Shown here in pieces: positions 61,948-64,000 of a stretch of DNA of 64,000 bases. Numbering within the stretch: the stretch's first letter is position 1; each line of letters begins with the position of its first letter. Under the pieces are notes generated by a model. It was not told the origin of the DNA and made no database searches. It worked only from the letters and a program-made list of their open reading frames with translations. Position numbers and translations under genes: made by a program. Source of the stretch: Algoriphagus alkaliphilus (GTDB lineage Bacteria > Bacteroidota > Bacteroidia > Cytophagales > Cyclobacteriaceae); NCBI RefSeq assembly GCF_900103735.1, contig NZ_FMXE01000004.1:181882-245881 (forward strand), written 5' to 3'.

Positions 61948-62700
61948 TCACCATCTCACCACACCTGAAAGTTCCTCTTTGGAAAAATCCAATTCTGTGG
62001 AACCCATCACATACGGCCCGATTTCATAGGGAATATAGATCACCCAAAACTTCCCTTCCTTGAAGCCTATCGCATTAGCCAGGAAAAACCCGGTCTCAGG
62101 CAGAAAAAACCGCCCATCCTCCGATAAGCTCAGCCCTTCTTCCACTTCATGGTATGCTCTAAACTTCTGTTCTGAAAGCTTCAACAGGCTATTTTCATCC
62201 AAAACCAACTGATCGAGACTTAAGGCCTCGCCGGACTTTGGGTCAATGTTTAAAAAAGATACAGCACTGTTGGGATGAGCACCACCCAGGTAGCTGAACT
62301 GAGAAAAATAAATACTTAAGGTCTTGTCAGACTGGTAAGAAACCTTTGCCTCGACTTCGATTTCCCATCCTCCAAAGGAGTCCGGAAATTCACTTTTAAA
62401 CTCATCAAACGATCTGAAGTACGCCACTATCATGGTGTCCAAAAGCGCTGCATCTTCGCCCGTTTGTACGAATAAGCTCATCTGATCCCGGATATATTGA
62501 TTGATCTTGCCAGCCGCTGCCGGCCCTGAGGCAACCGGCCAAGAGAGTCTGAGTTTGGCGCAATTTTCTCCAACGCAGGATTCCCTTACGACTGTTTCAG
62601 TCCTAAATGAAAGTGTCGGATCGACGACGCTTTCTTCGACTCCGGATTTTTGGGCGCAGGAAATCGTCACTACCAGTATCGCAAAGGAAAGAATCTTCAT
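61948..62700 (-). CDS. DUF3298 (RsiV-like) lipoprotein
   Basis: The 250-residue product has a lipoprotein signal (ILSFAILVVTISCAQ, Cys15). The DUF3298/DUF4163 pair follows: PAAAGKINQYIRDQMSLFV, then FSYLGGAHPNSAVSFLNIDPKSGEALSLDQLVLDE, and FWVIYIPYEIGPYVMGSTELDF. The A-H-P/G-A-H motif is the signature of the RsiV C-terminal domain, which binds lysozyme in Bacillus (known). No anti-sigma domain is present here, so the role is open. It lies five bases after meaB and is probably co-transcribed. Confidence 0.85.
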   Translation of the reverse strand: MKILSFAILVVTISCAQKSGVEESVVDPTLSFRTETVVRESCVGENCAKLRLSWPVASGPAAAGKINQYIRDQMSLFVQTGEDAALLDTMIVAYFRSFDEFKSEFPDSFGGWEIEVEAKVSYQSDKTLSIYFSQFSYLGGAHPNSAVSFLNIDPKSGEALSLDQLVLDENSLLKLSEQKFRAYHEVEEGLSLSEDGRFFLPETGFFLANAIGFKEGKFWVIYIPYEIGPYVMGSTELDFSKEELSGVVRW

Positions 62701-62705
62701 TGGTT

Positions 62706-63695
62706 TTATTTTTTTGAAAGGAAAATCTGAATCAAGGACTTTGCCAAGGTTCCTGGATTCAGAGCTCCAGACCGGACTTTTGGTTTTTCCGCTTCTAGAA
62801 TCTTAAGAATTACAGGATCTCGATTAAATGCCTGCCCCAACAGAAACTGAACTTGATAATCCAACCAATTAATCCGCTGTGTGGCTCTGTTGGTCTCCCA
62901 AAACCCATTTTCTGTCATTGCATCCTTGTATTGGGAAATTAATTCCCAGGCCTTTTCCAGCCCTAATCCTGTGGTTGAGGATGCAAGTAGAACTTTGGGA
63001 TTCCAGTTTTTTTCAGCATTGGGAAGCAAGTGTAAGGCGTTTTGATAGTTGACTTTTGCTTTTTTTGCAGGTTCGATATTCTCTCCATCCGCTTTATGAA
63101 TGAGCAGGGCATCTGCCATTTCCATGATGCCTTTTTTGATCCCTTGAAGCTCATCTCCTGCCCCCGCCAACATGAGAAGCAGAAAAAAATCCACCATATT
63201 TTTCACCGCAGTTTCGCTTTGCCCCACTCCTACCGTCTCCACCAGGATCACATCAAAGCCGGCAGCCTCACAGAGCAACATCGCTTCGCGGGTCTTACCG
63301 CTGACCCCGCCCAATGTAGTGCCGGATGGGCTGGGTCTGATGAAGGCGCGCTTGTCAGCTGCCAGATTTTCCATCCGCGTTTTGTCACCCAAAATACTTC
63401 CCTTGGTCAGCTGACTACTCGGGTCAATGGCAAGTACAGCCACTTTTTTGCCCAGATCCAGAAGCATCTTTCCAAACGCTTCAATAAAGGTGCTTTTCCC
63501 GACTCCGGGCACACCCGTAATCCCGATTCGGATGGACTTACCCGAATGTGTAATTAAGGATTGGACAAGCTGGGAGGCCAATTCCTGGTCAGAATCAAGC
63601 GTGCTTTCCACCAAGGTGATCGCCTGACTCAGAATCGCCCGGTTACCCGAAATAATTCCCTTCTGAAAATCTATTAATTCAAGTCGCTTTTTCAT
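62706..63695 (-). CDS. meaB: MeaB/ArgK-type GTPase, methylmalonyl-CoA mutase chaperone
   Basis: This 329-residue SIMIBI GTPase has Walker A GVPGVGKST at 61-69 and VAVLAIDPSS. LGDKTRMENLA is the family signature, and VILVETVGVGQSE is switch region G3. LIHKADGEN (NKxD-like) gives guanine specificity. MeaB protects the B12-dependent mutase and gates loading of adenosylcobalamin. The mutase genes are not in the window, but the same genome has a B12 uptake locus at 25.9-32.7 kb. The gene starts exactly at the end of a hairpin repeat unit. Confidence 0.93.
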   Translation of the reverse strand: MKKRLELIDFQKGIISGNRAILSQAITLVESTLDSDQELASQLVQSLITHSGKSIRIGITGVPGVGKSTFIEAFGKMLLDLGKKVAVLAIDPSSQLTKGSILGDKTRMENLAADKRAFIRPSPSGTTLGGVSGKTREAMLLCEAAGFDVILVETVGVGQSETAVKNMVDFFLLLMLAGAGDELQGIKKGIMEMADALLIHKADGENIEPAKKAKVNYQNALHLLPNAEKNWNPKVLLASSTTGLGLEKAWELISQYKDAMTENGFWETNRATQRINWLDYQVQFLLGQAFNRDPVILKILEAEKPKVRSGALNPGTLAKSLIQIFLSKK

Positions 63696-63847
63696 CTGTT
63701 TATAATTTGTTTTTCAGTGGTCAGATGCCCGCCTGTAGTCGGACAGGGAATCTTCGCATGAATTATAATCATCCCAGTGTGTGACGTACTGGTCATGCCT
63801 GTCTGCCCCAGGCCATAGCCGTCAGGTTAAGGTTGTAAGTATTTCAT
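63696..63847 (-). repeat. ATGAAA-bounded hairpin repeat, locus E (one unit, minus strand)
   Basis: Read on the minus strand, the unit goes from ATGAAA at 63847 to ATAAACAG just before the meaB start (63695), 152 bases. It contains TCACACACTGGGATGATTA, GCGAAGATTCC and CTGTCCGACTACAG. Hairpin 1 is the weak GAC-CAGTAC-GTC (63783-63794). A palindrome piece with GGCAGACAGGC precedes it. The upstream gene's TGA lies inside the first ATGAAA, as at loci A and B. Confidence 0.85.
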
Positions 63848-64000
63848 TTAAGGCTAGTTTTCCTTTCGAGGTATAAAATTTTAGGAGCAAATTCTTTGAG
63901 TTGATCGAGTAAGGTTATCAACTCTTTATGGCTTTTCAAAGCATTGATTAGATGATCCGATATGTTTTGGATCAGCCTGAAGTATTTCCAAACACTGCAT
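63844..64000 (-). CDS. C-terminal part of an unknown protein (5' end outside window)
   Basis: On the minus strand a frame is open from the window edge to a TGA at 63844-63846. It gives about 51 residues with helical, charged character (VWKYFRLIQNISDHLINAL, then LITLLDQLKEFAPKILYL). I do not recognise the family. Its stop lies within the ATGAAA at which the repeat unit before meaB begins, as seen at two other loci. This supports both the gene call and the junction pattern. Confidence 0.5.
   Translation of the reverse strand, partial: CSVWKYFRLIQNISDHLINALKSHKELITLLDQLKEFAPKILYLERKTSLK

Overview
The window looks like a chromosomal segment of an aerobic Bacteroidota, probably of the Cytophagales/Cyclobacteriaceae (Algoriphagus-like) type. 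This is inferred from three things: promoters of the TTTG / TAnnTTTG kind, A/T-rich start regions without strong Shine-Dalgarno sequences, and the gene families present (TonB receptors, DUF-type lipoproteins, PVC-type cytochromes, RAYT/REP repeats, a B1 metallo-beta-lactamase). No rRNA, tRNA, prophage or CRISPR was seen. Genes are mostly single or in operons of two to four, separated by repeat-rich spacers.

Layout. 1-7.1 kb is a patchwork of toxin-antitoxin material (PIN fragment, RHH/MazF pair), a truncated hydrolase, a TPR lipoprotein, a two-RCK potassium channel and an MFS remnant. 7.1-24.2 kb is conserved core: an intradiol dioxygenase-like protein, a serine hydrolase, and a dense proteostasis and envelope-stress group (two DegP/HtrA proteases, Hsp20, HslU, Lon, RseP) with Dxr, MscS, a cold-shock protein, SixA and an SDR enzyme. 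24.2-25.7 kb holds a MNT/HEPN pair and an orphan HI0074-like HEPN protein. 25.9-32.7 kb is a complete vitamin B12 uptake locus. A cobalamin riboswitch precedes a BtuB-type receptor and a BtuG-like surface propeller, and BtuF, BtuC and BtuD genes run divergently. MeaB, the chaperone of B12-dependent methylmalonyl-CoA mutase, lies at 63 kb. 32.9-64 kb is accessory and metabolic: a 1001-residue PVC-type cytochrome, a RAYT transposase within its REP elements, ArsR with an SRPBCC-VOC fusion, a DoxX gene with a premature stop, a second serine hydrolase, HPF, a B1 metallo-beta-lactamase, a sugar-type FAD oxidase, two small haem proteins, an alkaline phosphatase, a YceI-porin-YceI operon, a lipoprotein methyltransferase, an M20 peptidase and a GH10 xylanase.

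The most unusual signal is a repeat family of about 90-150 bp found at five loci (ten units). Every unit runs from one ATGAAA to the next, and the last ATGAAA is always the start codon of a real gene. In three loci the first ATGAAA contains the TGA stop of the preceding gene. Most units carry a hairpin between CATGA and CACACA whose stem differs from unit to unit while staying self-complementary. This pattern suggests selection on a folded leader RNA or ssDNA and insertion into ATGA stop/start junctions. The same palindrome modules also occur inside the arms of the B12 riboswitch.
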